From: Tolypeutes matacus
Taxonomy: Eukaryota > Chordata > Mammalia > Cingulata > Chlamyphoridae
DNA length: 64,000 nt
Reading direction: 5' to 3'
Assembly (NCBI GenBank): GCA_026826555.1
Contig: JAKSZT010054399.1
Coordinates: forward strand, 4,035,627-4,099,626
Shown: one piece after another, positions 33,790 through 45,199 of the stretch
How positions within the stretch are numbered: position 1 is the first letter of the stretch
How the letters are laid out: each line of letters begins with the position of its first letter
The notes under the pieces: generated by a model
The model's input: the letters and a program-made list of their open reading frames with translations, nothing else
Databases searched by the model: none
Told to the model about the DNA's origin: nothing
Position numbers and translations under genes: made by a program

Positions 33790-34929
33790 ATTTCTTCTCC
33801 TTCCAATATCCCCCTACAGCAAGTAATGGGATTAGAAGGGTGAGAGAACTAAGAGGGTCAATTGTTTCGAGGTGATATTATATCAGTAATACAATATAAA
33901 CAGTCAAGAAAGCCTGTGATGTCTAGGAATTCCTTCAGCCAGAAAGAGAAGACCTGAAAAAAAAACCAGGAACTTGAGCAGCAGTCCAGGTCACCATGGA
34001 GACAGCAAAGAAGGGATCCTGCCTTCCACATGCTGGTATTACACTTCTGAATTCTTGTATCATCTCCCTCTTCCATTTCTATAATCAAAGAACATCTCTT
34101 CCCTGGACGAAGAGTACAGCAAGGAGGCCTTCCTCAGCCATTGACCTGCACAGGGTTTAAACCCAGTTGCCCCCTTCCTCAACTGGAATTTGGGAGACCT
34201 AAGTGCAATTAGCCAATAATGATAGTTGAGCTACCCAGAGGGGATGTGGGGTCCTCCTCAAGATGAGTGGCTTTGATTCTCTCTCATACCTTCTCCACCT
34301 GCCGCTGACAGGACTTGTATTCTGGAATCCCATGTCCGCAATTGCATCGTGCCGCTTTGACGTTTCTCAGGAACACAGGTAAATGTTTGCGTATGTCGAT
34401 TCCACACACTAACTCCTGGAGTTCCTACAGTCTGTATAGGAAGGGATTTTTTTTTTTTTTACCGTTTAATTTTTTGGTTGGGCCTTCCGTTCATTTTTTT
34501 TTGAATCGAGAGAATGTTTTAAGTTTTAACTGTTGTTAAATCCTGACAGGACAGAGTAGCCTCCAAGATAGCTTCCCCATTCTTTTGGTTTTAGAATATG
34601 CATATCATAAAAAAAGCCCACTGTACCATTTTACAATGAATAGATCCTGCCTTATGGTGAAATAAGCAGGTATGAGTCAAGGGTTCTGGAACTGCCTGAG
34701 CCCCAAATTTCTCTCTTCCATCCTATTGACCATATGTGAAACTTCACTCTACTGATTAGTGACTCAGCCATCCTAAAGTACGAATATCCTCAAAGAAAGC
34801 AAATTACTGATTTTCTGTGAATGACAATTGATTTATCAGATTATCAATATGGCCCCATTTGAGAGATTTGGGGAAATGTGGACAAGAACTTTTCCATGGA
34901 GAACTGGCATGAAATAGAGCCTTGTCATC
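33790..34929. other. Intergenic, nothing recognised
   Basis: No gene recognised. T runs are at 34447-34460 and 34493-34501. The segment at 34158-34182 is nearly identical to part of the filler insertion at 33664-33688. Confidence 0.45.
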
Positions 34930-35090
34930 CACAGAAATGTGATGTGTCTCTGATTTAACCCATACAACCATCCTAGATATTTTTAAACCTCTTTCACATA
35001 TCCAAGGCTCAGAAAGGTTAAGCAACTTGCCAAGGGTAACAGAGCAAAGGATGAGTGTGCCATCCAAATCAACATCTGTATGAAGGCGCT
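34930..35090 (+). mobile_element. MIR SINE fragment
   Basis: 'aaggctcagaaaggttaagc' and 'aacttgccaagggtaacaga' are MIR core phrases. Truncated. Confidence 0.65.
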
Positions 35091-35360
35091 AGATTATATG
35101 AAATGCCTTTACCTTATAACCTCACTTATCTAATCAATGTTAAGAATCTTCCATTGATGTGACAATAAAGAGAAGGGCCAGGAAACACTGGGCTCCATGC
35201 AAAACTTGATAGAACACAGCCAAGGAGAAAGTTCAGTGTTTCAGTAATCCAAAGCAAGCAGGACTCTTTGGGATCTACAACTTGCGAAATGTGGTTTTGT
35301 ATTGTTTGACAAAATACTTTATCAGATCACTTTGGCTTCCCTTTGGACAATCAATATATA

Positions 35361-35471
35361 ATAATAATAATAATTATTATTATTATTATTTTAGGTACCA
35401 GGGGCTGGGGGTTGAACCTTGGACCTCCCATGTGGGAAGCAGGTGCTCATCCACTTCAGCCAGATCTGCCT
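35361..35471 (-). mobile_element. DAS-SINE
   Basis: Reverse orientation with (AAT)n/(ATT)n at its tail side, GGTACCAGGGGCTGGGGG, GGACCTCCCATGTGGGAAGC. CAATCAATATA is duplicated on both sides (35350-35360 and 35472-35482). Confidence 0.93.
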
Positions 35472-35617
35472 CAATCAATATATTATTAACTTGAGCTGAG
35501 ATCTGCAATGCTGCTTAAAAAAAAAGGGAAATAAATTAATGTTCAAGGTAACAGAGTGTATGCTAGGGTACAAATGGATTTCTAGAAACGTTCTAAGTCC
35601 TACCAGCCACCTATTTA

Positions 35618-35978
35618 TTTTTTTTAAGATTTATTTTATTTATTTCTCCCCACCCCCTTGTTGTTTGCATTTGTTGTGTGCTGGTCTTCTTCTTCTTTTT
35701 TTTTTTTAGGAGGCACTGGGAACTGAACCTGGAACCTCTGATGTGGGAGGGGGGCACCTAATCACTTGAGCCACCTCCGCTTCCTGCTTTGTTATGTCTT
35801 TCATTATGTTTTCCTAATGTCTCTTGTTGCGTCACCTTGTTGTGTCAGCTTGCTGTACCTGCCTGTCACATCAGCTTGCTATCTGGCTCATCTTCTACTT
35901 TAGGAGGCTCTGGGAACTGAACCTGGGACCTCCCATGTGGTAGGTGGGAGTTCAATCGCTTGAGCCACATCTGTTTCC
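35618..35978 (-). mobile_element. DAS-SINE, long dimeric form
   Basis: Two AGGAGGC-containing tRNA-like units in reverse orientation with a CTCTTGTTGCGTC-type linker. The duplication is CCAGCCACCTATTTA (35603-35617) versus CCAGCTACCTATTTA (35979-35993). Confidence 0.95.
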
Positions 35979-35994
35979 CCAGCTACCTATTTAA

Positions 35995-36780
35995 AATCAG
36001 ACTTCAATTCTTTCTATTGTGTTGAAATTCTGCTCTTATCCTGTGAAGAAAAGTTTCTTTCATATTCTCCCTCTCCCTTACCTGCATTGTATACACTTTC
36101 TTAGATCCTACAGACAGTAGAGGAGCCTCCAAGCACCCGTGCCTTGTGGCTGCAGTGTTTTGTAGTAGTGTCTTACTATCCTCTCATGTTCACTGTCTAG
36201 GCTGGCACTACCAGGATCCCTGGCAGAGAGTAAATTAGAGCTTAATAAATGTTTGTGGGGAGAGGGAGAAAGGGTGAGCTTACATTGGGTGAGCTGCCTG
36301 TTGGTTCAGGAAGTAGTTTTAGGGTCCATCTGGGAACCACACATCCGGGGAATCCAATCCAAGACAGTGCGAGAACACAAGAAGTAGAGAGAATTCTTTG
36401 GGAGGCCAGAGTTGAGTCTCCTCTGATTTGAGACTTAAGATAATTGGGTCAAGTGGAAGAGCTGAGGAATGAGATTGCATTTCGGGCTTTTAGGAGGTGG
36501 GGAGGGGCAAGCGAGCTAGGACAAGTGTGGAACAATGAAGAGAGTAAAGGGAGAAGGATTAGACCCAGAATGAACTGAACAGGACTTGCAGGCCAAAGGC
36601 ACTCAGCGCTAGAGGGCTCCTTGCCAAGTCCATCTTCTTTAGCCTGCAGAAAGCTTGGATCTCTCCCCTCTGTAGCTGCACCTTCTTAGGTATGTCAGTT
36701 TAGCACCTGATGTTATCATATCTCTATTCCAATTGGTTACATGGCATTCAAAGCAGTGGTCCCGAGAGCATATTTTTTGT
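35995..36780. other. Intergenic, L2-like tail and unassigned sequence
   Basis: 'ctgtctaggctggcactacc' to 'gcttaataaatgtttgtggg' (36195-36260) is an L2-like 3' end. The segment 36340-36375 recurs, diverged, in the filler insertion at 33621-33656. The rest is unassigned. Confidence 0.45.
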
Positions 36781-36789
36781 GAAAATCTG

Positions 36790-37180
36790 TATTCATTTGG
36801 ATATAGGTTTGGTTGCATAAAACTGAGTCTCAAAATAAGAGGCTTAAACAAAATACAAATTTCTCTCTCCCTCATGTAAAAGTGAGGGTTTATGGGGCGG
36901 TTCACTGCTAAGTGGTCAAGGGTCAGCCTTCTTTACCTTGTTGCTCTCTCATCCCTAGGTCTTTGGATGGTCCTAGGTGACTCACAGCTGTGCCCATATT
37001 CCAGCCAGCAGGATACAAGGAAACGGGAGGACTTGCGTGCTGAAATTCAATTTAAGAACATGCCCCAGAAGTTTCACACATAGTATCTGCCTCACATCCT
37101 TTGGCCAGAACTTGATCCTATGGTCACACCTAGCTGCAAGGGAGGCTGGAAAATGTGGCCTTAAGTCCACAAGGCCCTAT
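36790..37180 (+). mobile_element. Ancient interspersed repeat, family not assigned
   Basis: 'ctctccctcatgtaaaagtg', 'cttggccagaacttgatcct'-like text (37099-37120) and 'cacacctagctgcaagggag' with 'gctggaaaatgtggcc' are phrases common to an old mammal-wide repeat. I cannot name it securely. Confidence 0.35.
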
Positions 37181-37384
37181 TTTTCCTGTGCCTGAGGGTG
37201 TCCCACTCTGTCTTACCATGACCTAAACTTCCAAATTCTCAATTGCTACCACACTTGACTTAATTTCTTAGGCCACTCCCTAAGTCCCCTACTGTAGATA
37301 TTCTAATCTAAAAATGAACATACCATCCTTTGCTTTACTTCAAATAAGACAAGTTTTAAGGAAACTAAAGGAAAAGCAGCATTA

Positions 37385-37630
37385 AAAAAATATTAACTAA
37401 CATTTATACAGTGCCAGTTACTGTTCTAAGTGCATTATATCCTTTAGCTCATTTCCTCTTCACCACAGCCAATGGTGTAGGTATAAAAATTATTAAGATT
37501 GTGTTTTATAGATAAAATAGAAAGAAATTAGCTTGCTTGTCTAAGAAAACAGGTTTTAAGTGGCTGGGTTGGAATTCAAACCCAGATGGTCTGGCTCTAG
37601 ATCCTGGACTCTTAACCACTCTGCCTGTTT
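37385..37630 (+). mobile_element. MIR SINE
   Basis: 'tatacagtgccagttactgt', 'tctaagtgcattatatcctt', 'ggaattcaaacccagatggt' and 'gactcttaaccactctgcc' run in MIR order. Nearly complete. Confidence 0.75.
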
Positions 37631-37828
37631 CTCCATGTAATTTACCAATGCATGGAAACAGATGTTTACGAGGCATGCTTTCTTTTGCCTAAGCTAGCCT
37701 GTGAGTAACCCCAGTTGGCTTGGGAGGCACAGCTACCATCCATTTCTTTGCTTCTCTTTGTAACAAAGCTTCTCAAAAGAGCTGTAAAAGAGCTCTGTCT
37801 CTAATGCTTCTCTTCCATTCTCTCTCTC

Positions 37829-38018
37829 TTTTTTAGGAGGGACCAGGAATTGAACCCAGGGCCTTATACATGGGAAGCAGGCGCTCAACCACTGGGCTAC
37901 ATCTTCTTCCCAATTAGAGTTGGTTTTTTCATTTGTTTTTTAGGAGGTACAGGGGATCAAACTCAGGACCTTGTACATGGGAAGCAGGCGCTCAACCACT
38001 TGAGCTACATCTGCTCCC
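37829..38018 (-). mobile_element. DAS-SINE, dimer
   Basis: Two reverse units, each with AGGAGG(G/T)AC, GGAAGCAGGCGCTCAACCAC and a CTACATCT end, separated by the AGAGTTGGTTTTTTCATTTG linker typical of dimers. The flanking CT-rich sequence hides the exact duplication. Confidence 0.93.
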
Positions 38019-38019
38019 C

Positions 38020-38850
38020 TCCTTTCTCTCTTAAAACCTCTCCAATCAGATGCCTGCCCTGGTTGATCTTGTCTAGGTCACCAGTGCCTCCCATCGTCAG
38101 TTCTCAGTCCTCTTCTTACTTGGCATCTCGGCAGTACTTGGTAAAGCTGTAACTGACAGAGGTGATGACATCTTCACAGATAACACTTTTTTTTTTTTTC
38201 TCCCTATTTTAGATACACTTTTTAGGACTTGGTTTCCAGGAAAATCTCTTGATTTTCCTCCTGCTTCACTTGTCATTCCTTCTTACTTTTTTTTTTTTTT
38301 TTTGCACTAGCACTGAGGTAGAGCCCCCAAAGAAGGAATAAATCTGGAAGATGAGCTCCCGCCCCCCTCTCCCCCCAGGGCTGAGATCCAGATCCGGCTG
38401 GAGAGGGTGGATGGTGGAGAGGATTGTGAGGTGCAAATTCAAACTCAGAATCTGCCCTCCGGGGTGTTGGGGAAAGGCGTCCACTGGGAGGTGCTGCCCC
38501 TCAGAACTGCAAAGGCCTGAGAAGGTACTGGGGGGTGCCGCCCAGGAGGCAGGGTTCAGGCTGGGGCTGACAGGCACTGACCACAGCATGCTGCAGGAGC
38601 CAGGTGCTGCAGAAGCCATGCTTGCGGCCGGGGCCAGCCAGGAGAGCCCGCCAGGATCAGGGGGAGAGACCCTTTCCTCCTCCAGTGCCCCCTCCAGTGC
38701 ACTCTGCTGAGAAAGCTTATCATGCCAGATGGCAGCAGAAAAATAGGTACAGGGTCCGTCTCTCTACTGCAGGTGGAGGTGGAGCTGCGAGGCAATGAAC
38801 TGTAACTGCTTCATGCCACACTTGTGAACAAACACGCACTTGACATTTCC
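38020..38850. other. Intergenic, possible old L1/MER debris
   Basis: T runs at 38188-38199 and 38288-38303. 'gctgagaaagcttatcatgc' and 'ggtacagggtccgtctc' resemble an old mammalian repeat of uncertain class. A C/G-rich open frame at 38266-38710 on both strands has no domain I recognise. Confidence 0.35.
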
Positions 38851-38854
38851 ACTT

Positions 38855-39650
38855 GAATGTCTAAGACTCACCTTAAACTTACCTGGTCCAAAATGGAACC
38901 ACTGTCCAAAATTTCTCCCAAAAACTGCTCTACTTGTGCCCTTCCCCATCCTTTCAGTTGCTCAGGCTCAAAACTCAAAGTCCTTATGACCCTCATTTCC
39001 TCTCACATCCCACATCTAATTTGTGAGGAAAATCTGTTGGCTCTACCTCAAAAATATATCTATGATCTGATAGATGGTCTTCTCCTCCTCCTCCTCCTCT
39101 TTCATCGTCATCATCCCATGTTGAATTTCTGCAATCGTTTTTAACTGTTTTTACTGATCCTGCAGTCTATTTTTAACATAGAAAAAAATGTGGTTCTTTA
39201 AAAATGTAAGTTAGGTCAAGTGACTCCTCTGCCCAGAACTCCCCATTTCATTCAGAGAAAAGGCCGAGGTTCCCACAGTGACCAGCATGATCTAGGGTAC
39301 TGTACCCCTCCCCATTAACTGTCTGACGACTTTTAATAATGCTCTGCTCCTTTGTCACTCCACTCTGATCATACTGTCCTCCTTGGCATTCCTCAAGTAA
39401 ATAGGAGACATGCATTTTCACCCCCAAATAGGCAACCATCATTACCCTGATCTACTGCTTCTTTCTAAAAAATAAATTTACTCACTACATCTCTTGTTTA
39501 TTGCCTGTTTACTCCATTAGAATGTATATTCCTTAAGGACAGAGGAATTTTATTTTTTAGATTTTATTTGTTTACTTCAATTGCACTTAGAAAAGTGCCT
39601 GACACACAGCAGGAGCTCAATAAATAGTAGTTGAATATTGATTAACTGGC
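38855..39650 (+). mobile_element. L2 LINE, 3' region
   Basis: The order of L2 phrases is kept: 'tgctcaggctcaaaactcaa', 'cctctgcccagaactcccc', 'tccactctgatcatactg', 'ttccttaaggacagaggaat' and the terminal 'gtgcctgacacacagcagga', 'gctcaataaatagtag'. A short CTC-repeat is at 39083-39099. Confidence 0.75.
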
Positions 39651-39715
39651 TGTGGGTCCTCAACAGAGGTTGGGATCATGGGCCAGCAGAAAGTTACTTT
39701 CTCTTCCTTTTATTT

Positions 39716-40310
39716 ATTTTTTTAAACATATATTTTTATTTTTTTTAAGATACTTAAATTACATAAATGTTACACAAAAAATATAGGGATTCCCATATGC
39801 CCCACTCCCCACACCTCCCACATTCTCCCACATGAACATCCTTCATTAGTGGGGCACATTGATTGCAATTGATAAACGCATCCTGGGGCTTTGCCACTAA
39901 ACATGGACCATAGTTCACATTGTAGTCTACACTCTCTCCCACACAGTTCTGCAGGTTATGGGAAGATATATAATGGCCTATATCTGTCATTGCAATGCCA
40001 TTCAGGACGATTCCCAAGTCTCAAAAAATCCCCCTTATTACACTTGTCTTTCCCTCCCCCTGCCTCCAGAGCGTCCAGTGGCCACTGCCTCCACATCAGT
40101 GTTGTAATTTCTTCCATTGCTAGAATCACAATAAGTCTATAGTAGAATACCAGTAAGCCCACTCTATTCCATAGTTCATTCCCCAGTCCTGAGGAGTCTG
40201 GGATGGTGATGCCCACTCCACCTCTAATTGAGAGGGGGCTTTGGTCCCAGACAGCCGATGGCTGGGACTCCCTTGCTTGCAGCTGTAGGCTCTCTCATTT
40301 CTTTTACTTT
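39716..40310 (-). mobile_element. Retroposon of a xenarthran-type LINE 3' family
   Basis: A T-rich left end (its tail, reversed) is followed by 'gggattcccatatgccccac', 'gaccatagttcacattgtag' and 'tacactctctcccacacag'. It is homologous over most of its length to the opposite-strand copy at 57565-58202, which shows that the A-rich end is the 3' end. Probably a LINE 3' portion. Confidence 0.7.
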
Positions 40311-40325
40311 TAAAAGCTTGTGCCA

Positions 40326-40577
40326 CGGAAGCAGGTAGAGCAGGTTGAGCGCCTGCTTCCCATGTGGGAGGTCCTGGGTTTGGTTCCTGGTGCCTCCTAA
40401 AAAACAAAAACTAAACAACAAGCAAAACAAATGGAAAAACCAACTCAGGGGAGCCAATGTGGCTCAGTGGTTGTGTACCGGCTTCCCACATACAAGGTCC
40501 TGGGATCAATCCCCAGCGCCTGGTACCACAAAAAAACAAAAACAAAAAACAAACAAACAAACAAAAAAACACACAAA
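40326..40577 (+). mobile_element. DAS-SINE, dimer
   Basis: First unit ends CCTCCTAAAAAACAAAAAC, linker ACCAACTCAGGGGAGCC, second unit GTGGCTCAGTGGTTGTG, tail of CAAA repeats. Short flanking CTTGTGC repeats are the likely duplication. It abuts the RPS15A pseudogene. Confidence 0.93.
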
Positions 40578-40585
40578 CTTGTGCT

Positions 40586-41040
40586 TCCTCTCTGTGCCAT
40601 CTTCCCACGTCGCCGTAACGGTGTGTGGACGGCCTGGCTGGTGCTCTCAAGAGCATCCACAGTGCTGAGAAGAGACACCAATGCCAGGTTCTTACCAGGC
40701 TGTGCTCCAAACTCATTGTCTGCTTTCTAACTGTGATGACGAGGCACAGTTACCTTGGTGGATTTGAAATCACTGTTGATCATGGAGCTGGGAAAACTGT
40801 CGTGACCCTCACGGGCAGGTGAAACAAATATTGCGTGATCAGCCCCAGATAGGATGTGCAGCTCAAAGATCTCAAAAGCTGGCAGAACAATCTGCACGCA
40901 GCAGGTTCGTTTTATTGCACTGACGACCTCAGCTGGCATTGTGGACCATGAGGAAGCCAGTGGAAAACACACAGGAGGGGGAATCCTGGTATTCTAATTT
41001 CTAGGGATGTAATACATACATGCAAATAAAATTCCTCAAT
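40586..41040 (+). pseudogene. RPS15A: RPS15A processed pseudogene
   Basis: An intronless copy of the ribosomal protein S15a mRNA, from its 5' UTR (CTCTGTGCCATCTTCCCACG) through the reading frame to the 3' UTR (TAGGGATGTAATACATACAT, then AATAAA at 41025-41030). Recognisable protein blocks are [23 protein letters not shown] and [10 protein letters not shown], later QLKDL and DHEEA. It is disabled: the start is ACG (40618-40620), a 2-base deletion follows within the first codons, TGA interrupts after LTGR (40820-40822), TAG comes soon after, and further small indels occur. No A tail survives. RPS15A is a small 40S subunit protein; this copy cannot make it. Confidence 0.93.
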
Positions 41041-41189
41041 GAACACACACGGAGTCTTAAGTGACCTGGGAAACATCCACTCAGTGTCCACACTCCACTC
41101 CTCCTTTCTAACCCAACTTTCCAGAACCCTGTGCTATCAAACACACAGTCCCTCAGCCTATCGAGTCACAGGGCGTGAATGTCACCCAC

Positions 41190-41370
41190 GAGTAACCACA
41201 GCCATCATAAGTGCTTTACAAGGTTCTTTGTTTTAATCCTCATGGAAACTTATGAGATAAGGTGTGTGCTATTGTCCCCATTTTACACAGGACAAAAACA
41301 AAGCAGGTATTGAGAAGTAATCTGCGTAAGGTCCGATAACTAGAAAAGCGATGAGCCAGAATGTATCTGT
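41190..41370 (+). mobile_element. MIR SINE
   Basis: 'agtgctttacaaggttcttt', 'tattgtccccattttacaca' and 'gcgtaaggtccgataactag' follow MIR order. Confidence 0.7.
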
Positions 41371-41539
41371 GCCCTGTTACCAGAAACAGTTTTATGTCAT
41401 GAAATATTAACTCAGAGGTAGTTAAACCTGACTTGACCTGAATTAAAAATTGGTTTTGAGCTCAATTACATGAGGGATGGAAGTCAAAATGTGATTTTCC
41501 AAAGTAAACTGCTCTTAGTCAGTCTTAACTGGCTCAAGT

Positions 41540-41840
41540 GGGAACCAAGTCAGAACAGCTAGACGTCATCCTGGGCTTCAGATCCACCACCTCAAGATGG
41601 GCCTCCCTTTTCTATACCATTGTGGCACACCCAGGTGTTCTCCTTCAGGAGTTTCCTTCAATTGCTCTTAGAACATATATTACACCTGTTACGCCCATTA
41701 AAGCATCAGCTATCTGTGGTTTTCTGGATTCATTTCTGTCCCCTCCAGCAGACTATATGCCCCTTGCGAGTAGGGGCAGGTATCCCGAGTGCTTGGCATA
41801 TAGTAGGGACTCAAACCTTTGTAAAGAATGAATGAATGCT
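41540..41840 (+). mobile_element. L2 LINE, 3' end
   Basis: 'cactatatgccccttgcgag'-like text, 'gtgcttggcatatagtaggg' and 'gactcaaacctttgtaaag' with the GAATGAATGAATG end are typical of L2. Confidence 0.7.
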
Positions 41841-41844
41841 TGCA

Positions 41845-42320
41845 GCCCCCTTAAGCCCCGTCTTTCCCAGCTATCAAATCAAGTTCTCTAGAGTGGATCT
41901 GAAACATTCATTCATACGAGGCACAAATCATCAGTTTGGTGGAATGCAGTGATCCTCCCAGGGTTCCTTGCTTTTTGAGCAGGGGAGACAGTCTTAAGCC
42001 TAAGAAATGGCGTGTAAATGTAAAGGAGGAGCAGAGGAGGAAAGATCTGGGGAGAACTGGAAGCACTTCCTGCCCAGTCATACTAAATGGATGGACATCT
42101 ACTGTCTCCATGCAATGCTAAGCAGGTACTCCTGAATCAGAATCGAACAAAACATTGTTCAGTTTCAGTTCCTCAGAGAAAGAAAACATCTGCAAGTGAA
42201 CAAAGAATGATGCATTTTCCCTCTTGTGTATCAAGCTTTCCTCTCAGAACTTATGCCTTGACAAGTTCTTTCTAGTGTTGCTTTTAATTTTTCTCTGGGA
42301 AATGTCACACTTCCTAGAAG
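41845..42320. other. Intergenic, nothing recognised
   Basis: No gene or named repeat recognised. Confidence 0.45.
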
Positions 42321-42326
42321 GGATAT

Positions 42327-42857
42327 TGTTACAGTTGGCGAATTTGATGTAATTATGAATTCCAAAAATATAATTGGATCATGTTTGTAAACTGATCTGT
42401 TAATCTGGGCATGATTAAGTTATGATTAGGGTGTTGACTGGGCCACGTCAGTAGGGTGTTGAGCCCCACCCCTTGGTGGGTGGGGAATCAAATATAAAAG
42501 GCATGGCAAAGGACAGTTGAAGCAGTCTTTTGAGAAGCAGTTTTGATGTTGGAAAGAAGGCCCCAGGAGAAGAGAAGCAAGCTGTTCACCTGATCGTCTA
42601 CAACTGACCTTGTGGAGGAAATAGGAGCTAAGCCCGGAAAGAAACGCAGCCCCAGGAAGAGAGAAACCCCAGAACCCTGAACCCTGGCAAACGCTGGCAG
42701 CTGTCTTGCTCCAACACGTGTCAATGAACTTTGGTGAGAAGAAACTTAACGCTTTATGGCCTGGTATCTGTGGACTTCTACCCCAAATAAATACCCTTTA
42801 TAAAGACCAACCCATTTTTGGTATTTCATATTAGCACCCCTTTGGCTGACTAATACA
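42327..42857 (+). mobile_element. Solo LTR with 5-bp target-site duplication
   Basis: It starts TGTTACAG and ends CTAATACA (TG...CA), and GATAT is repeated exactly at 42322-42326 and 42858-42862, the 5-bp duplication expected of ERVL-like elements. Inside are a TATA-like AAATATAAAAGGC (42490-42502) and AAATAAATACC (42784-42794) as poly(A) signal. No internal retroviral region is attached, so recombination between two LTRs is likely. It carries no open reading frame of note. Confidence 0.75.
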
Positions 42858-42898
42858 GATATATATATATGTGTGTGTGTGTGTATATATATATATAA
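42858..42898. repeat. (AT)n(GT)n(AT)n microsatellite
   Basis: A compound dinucleotide repeat directly beyond the LTR, partly built on the GATAT duplication. Confidence 0.9.
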
Positions 42899-42899
42899 C

Positions 42900-43890
42900 A
42901 ACTCCTTGGTGCCAAAGCTGGAACAAGGTGCTCATCCTTTAGCTGGAAATCACATATTTTTCATGGTAAGTGACTGGGAATAAATCCACGTGGAAGCCTG
43001 GATTATCACATGGATCTCAGAAGCCTCTGGTATATCCAGTGCACATGCAAAAGATGGGCCTGCAATATCTAAGAGCAGGTTGGTGTTTTCATTTATTCCA
43101 TGTTGCATCTGTTTCTTCTTAATACTGTGCTTCTCCTGAACTCACTGTGGTGATTTGGCCCATGGTGAAGAAATGAAGACACTCCTGTTCTAGAGGAGTT
43201 ATCAAGCTTTCTCCTTCTTCCTCCTCCTCTTCACTCTCCTCCTCCCAATTCATCTTCTCCCATGCCTTCTTCCTCCTCCTGTTCCTTCTCTCTTTTCATG
43301 GCTTCTTAATTGTGACAATCAATGGAGCTCTTGGAGAACGTGAAGGAGAAGCTCCTCCATGCTTTAGCAATGGTGCTCATTTCATTTCCTCTGTAAAGGG
43401 AACACACCTAAAATACATCTGTGCGACAAGCTTCCAAGCCATCATGTGGGAAAGGGGCAGCTTTTGTAAAAATTTAATTTCCAATCTGTTGTGGATTGAA
43501 CTTTTCTCAAATACAATAAAAGTGAGTTACTAGAAAAATGAAATAAAGATATACAGAATACAAGTTACCAATTTTTATTATTAGAGCCACTGGACATAAA
43601 ACTACTGTCCAATTGCTATGAATGTGCCTACGTGCTGGCTGTCCTTCCTGGTTGCAGGCGTGGGACAAACAGATCTCAGGCCAGCGTCAGTCAGGGCCCC
43701 CCTCTAGGCAGTGCTGCTTCCGCACGTCAAAGTATCTTAATTCTGCCTTGCAGGTTTTGACTTACAGGAAAAGACAAAGATACCTGAAAACTTTCTACCC
43801 CAGTCCAAATCTAAACAAACAAAAACTGTACCATGCCCCAAAGTGTACGTGCACATACACACACACACACACTCTCTGATAACAGCACTT
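42900..43890. other. Intergenic, with a polypyrimidine tract
   Basis: No gene recognised. The stretch at 43202-43302 is about 95 bases almost free of purines on the + strand (TTCCTCCTCC-type). (CA)n occurs near 43855-43873. Confidence 0.5.
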
Positions 43891-43894
43891 CATA

Positions 43895-44080
43895 GAGGGG
43901 GTTCAGTGTAATGGTTAAGGATGTAGACTCTGGAGCCACATATCAGCCATTTGCATGTTGTGTCTTCTTGAATTAGTTTACTATAAAATGTGGATGGTAA
44001 TAATAAAACCAACTTTTTTCCATTCAGTGACACAATATGCATATACAGGTAGCACTCAACCACTTTAGCTATTATAATTT
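43895..44080 (+). mobile_element. MIR SINE, 5' half
   Basis: 'cagtgtaatggttaaggatg', 'gactctggagccacatatca' and 'ctataaaatgtggatggtaa' are the tRNA-like head and core of MIR. Confidence 0.75.
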
Positions 44081-44449
44081 TTGCTTGGTGGAATAAGGAA
44101 GTCACTGTGGCTTCCTCAGCATTTCCAATTGCAAGAAGGTGGACCTGTGGTTTACTCAGCAAGCCAGCGCCATCTTCTCTTCTCCAGCATTTAGAGACAT
44201 CTACTATATGTGAGGAGAGGTAGACCACCGAATTCCCTTAGCTCAGGGCATAAGGATTATCCCAACCATCTACGTAGTTGCTCTCTTCTGCTGCCATTGA
44301 GAATTAAACAGAAGAGTTCCCATTGCTGGGAGACTGGCAAAATCTACCCCGACATGGGGAACTATTGATATATACGTTGTTCAGGATTTTATTCAGTATC
44401 CCAGAATTCATTTTCCATAGTGCCTTTAACTCAGCTTTGCATTTTTTAC

Positions 44450-45090
44450 ATAGACATACATAATCTCTAACTGCTTCTGGACGTTGCCATCTGAATGTTG
44501 TTCCACGTTACCTCAAGCTCAGGCCAACTCTCCAACCAGCTCCTCTCTGGTGTACTCATTTTGACTTTTTGTGTCCCCACACCCACAGATGCCCAGGCTT
44601 GAAGCCCTCTCCTTCTTTTGCACCTTCTCAGTTGTCAAAACCCATCACTCCTTCCTTCCCTCTGTGAGCACTTTCAGTGCCTCCAGACAGGCTCTCCTGC
44701 CTCCAAGTCTCTTTGCAGGTCTTTGAAATCCGTTGTTCCAAAGTTTCTCCCTAATGTGAGTCACCTGTCACTGCCCACACCCAGCCCCAGTTCCCTGGCC
44801 CTTCCACACTGCACCCTTCCTGCTTTCCACCCCTCTCTCTCAGGACGCTCGCACAGCTGCCCCGGACCCACTCCTCTTCTCCACATATACATTGTCATTT
44901 CCTACTGTTATGATTTAATGGCTGCTGTTTCTTTTGTCAAAAATACCTTCTTTTCTATAAAACTCTTCACTACTCATTGCAGGTGCTAGTTCCTCCACAG
45001 GGCTTCCTCTGAGCCTTCCAGGCAGCATTGCTTCATTTTCTATAGTATTTCTTAGGTATTACTCAGCTTGCCCTTATCAAATGCATTGCT
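44450..45090 (+). mobile_element. L2 LINE fragment
   Basis: 'caccttctcagttgtcaaaa', 'agtctctttgcaggtctttg' and 'aactcttcactactcattgc' with 'ctagttcctccacagggctt' fit L2 3' ORF and tail order. The class is moderately certain. Confidence 0.5.
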
Positions 45091-45199
45091 ACATGGGTAA
45101 ATTCATTCTTAAAAATTTTTTTTCTGAAAATAAAATTTTTTTTTCTGACTACAAAATAGCATCGTTTTGTTAAAATCTTAGAAATTAATTAAAAATAAA

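Noticed and set aside
40345..40730. Overlapping frames over the DAS-SINE at 40.3 kb
   Set aside because: They translate the SINE head and tail (repeated WVWFLVPPK-type peptides recur at other SINE copies).
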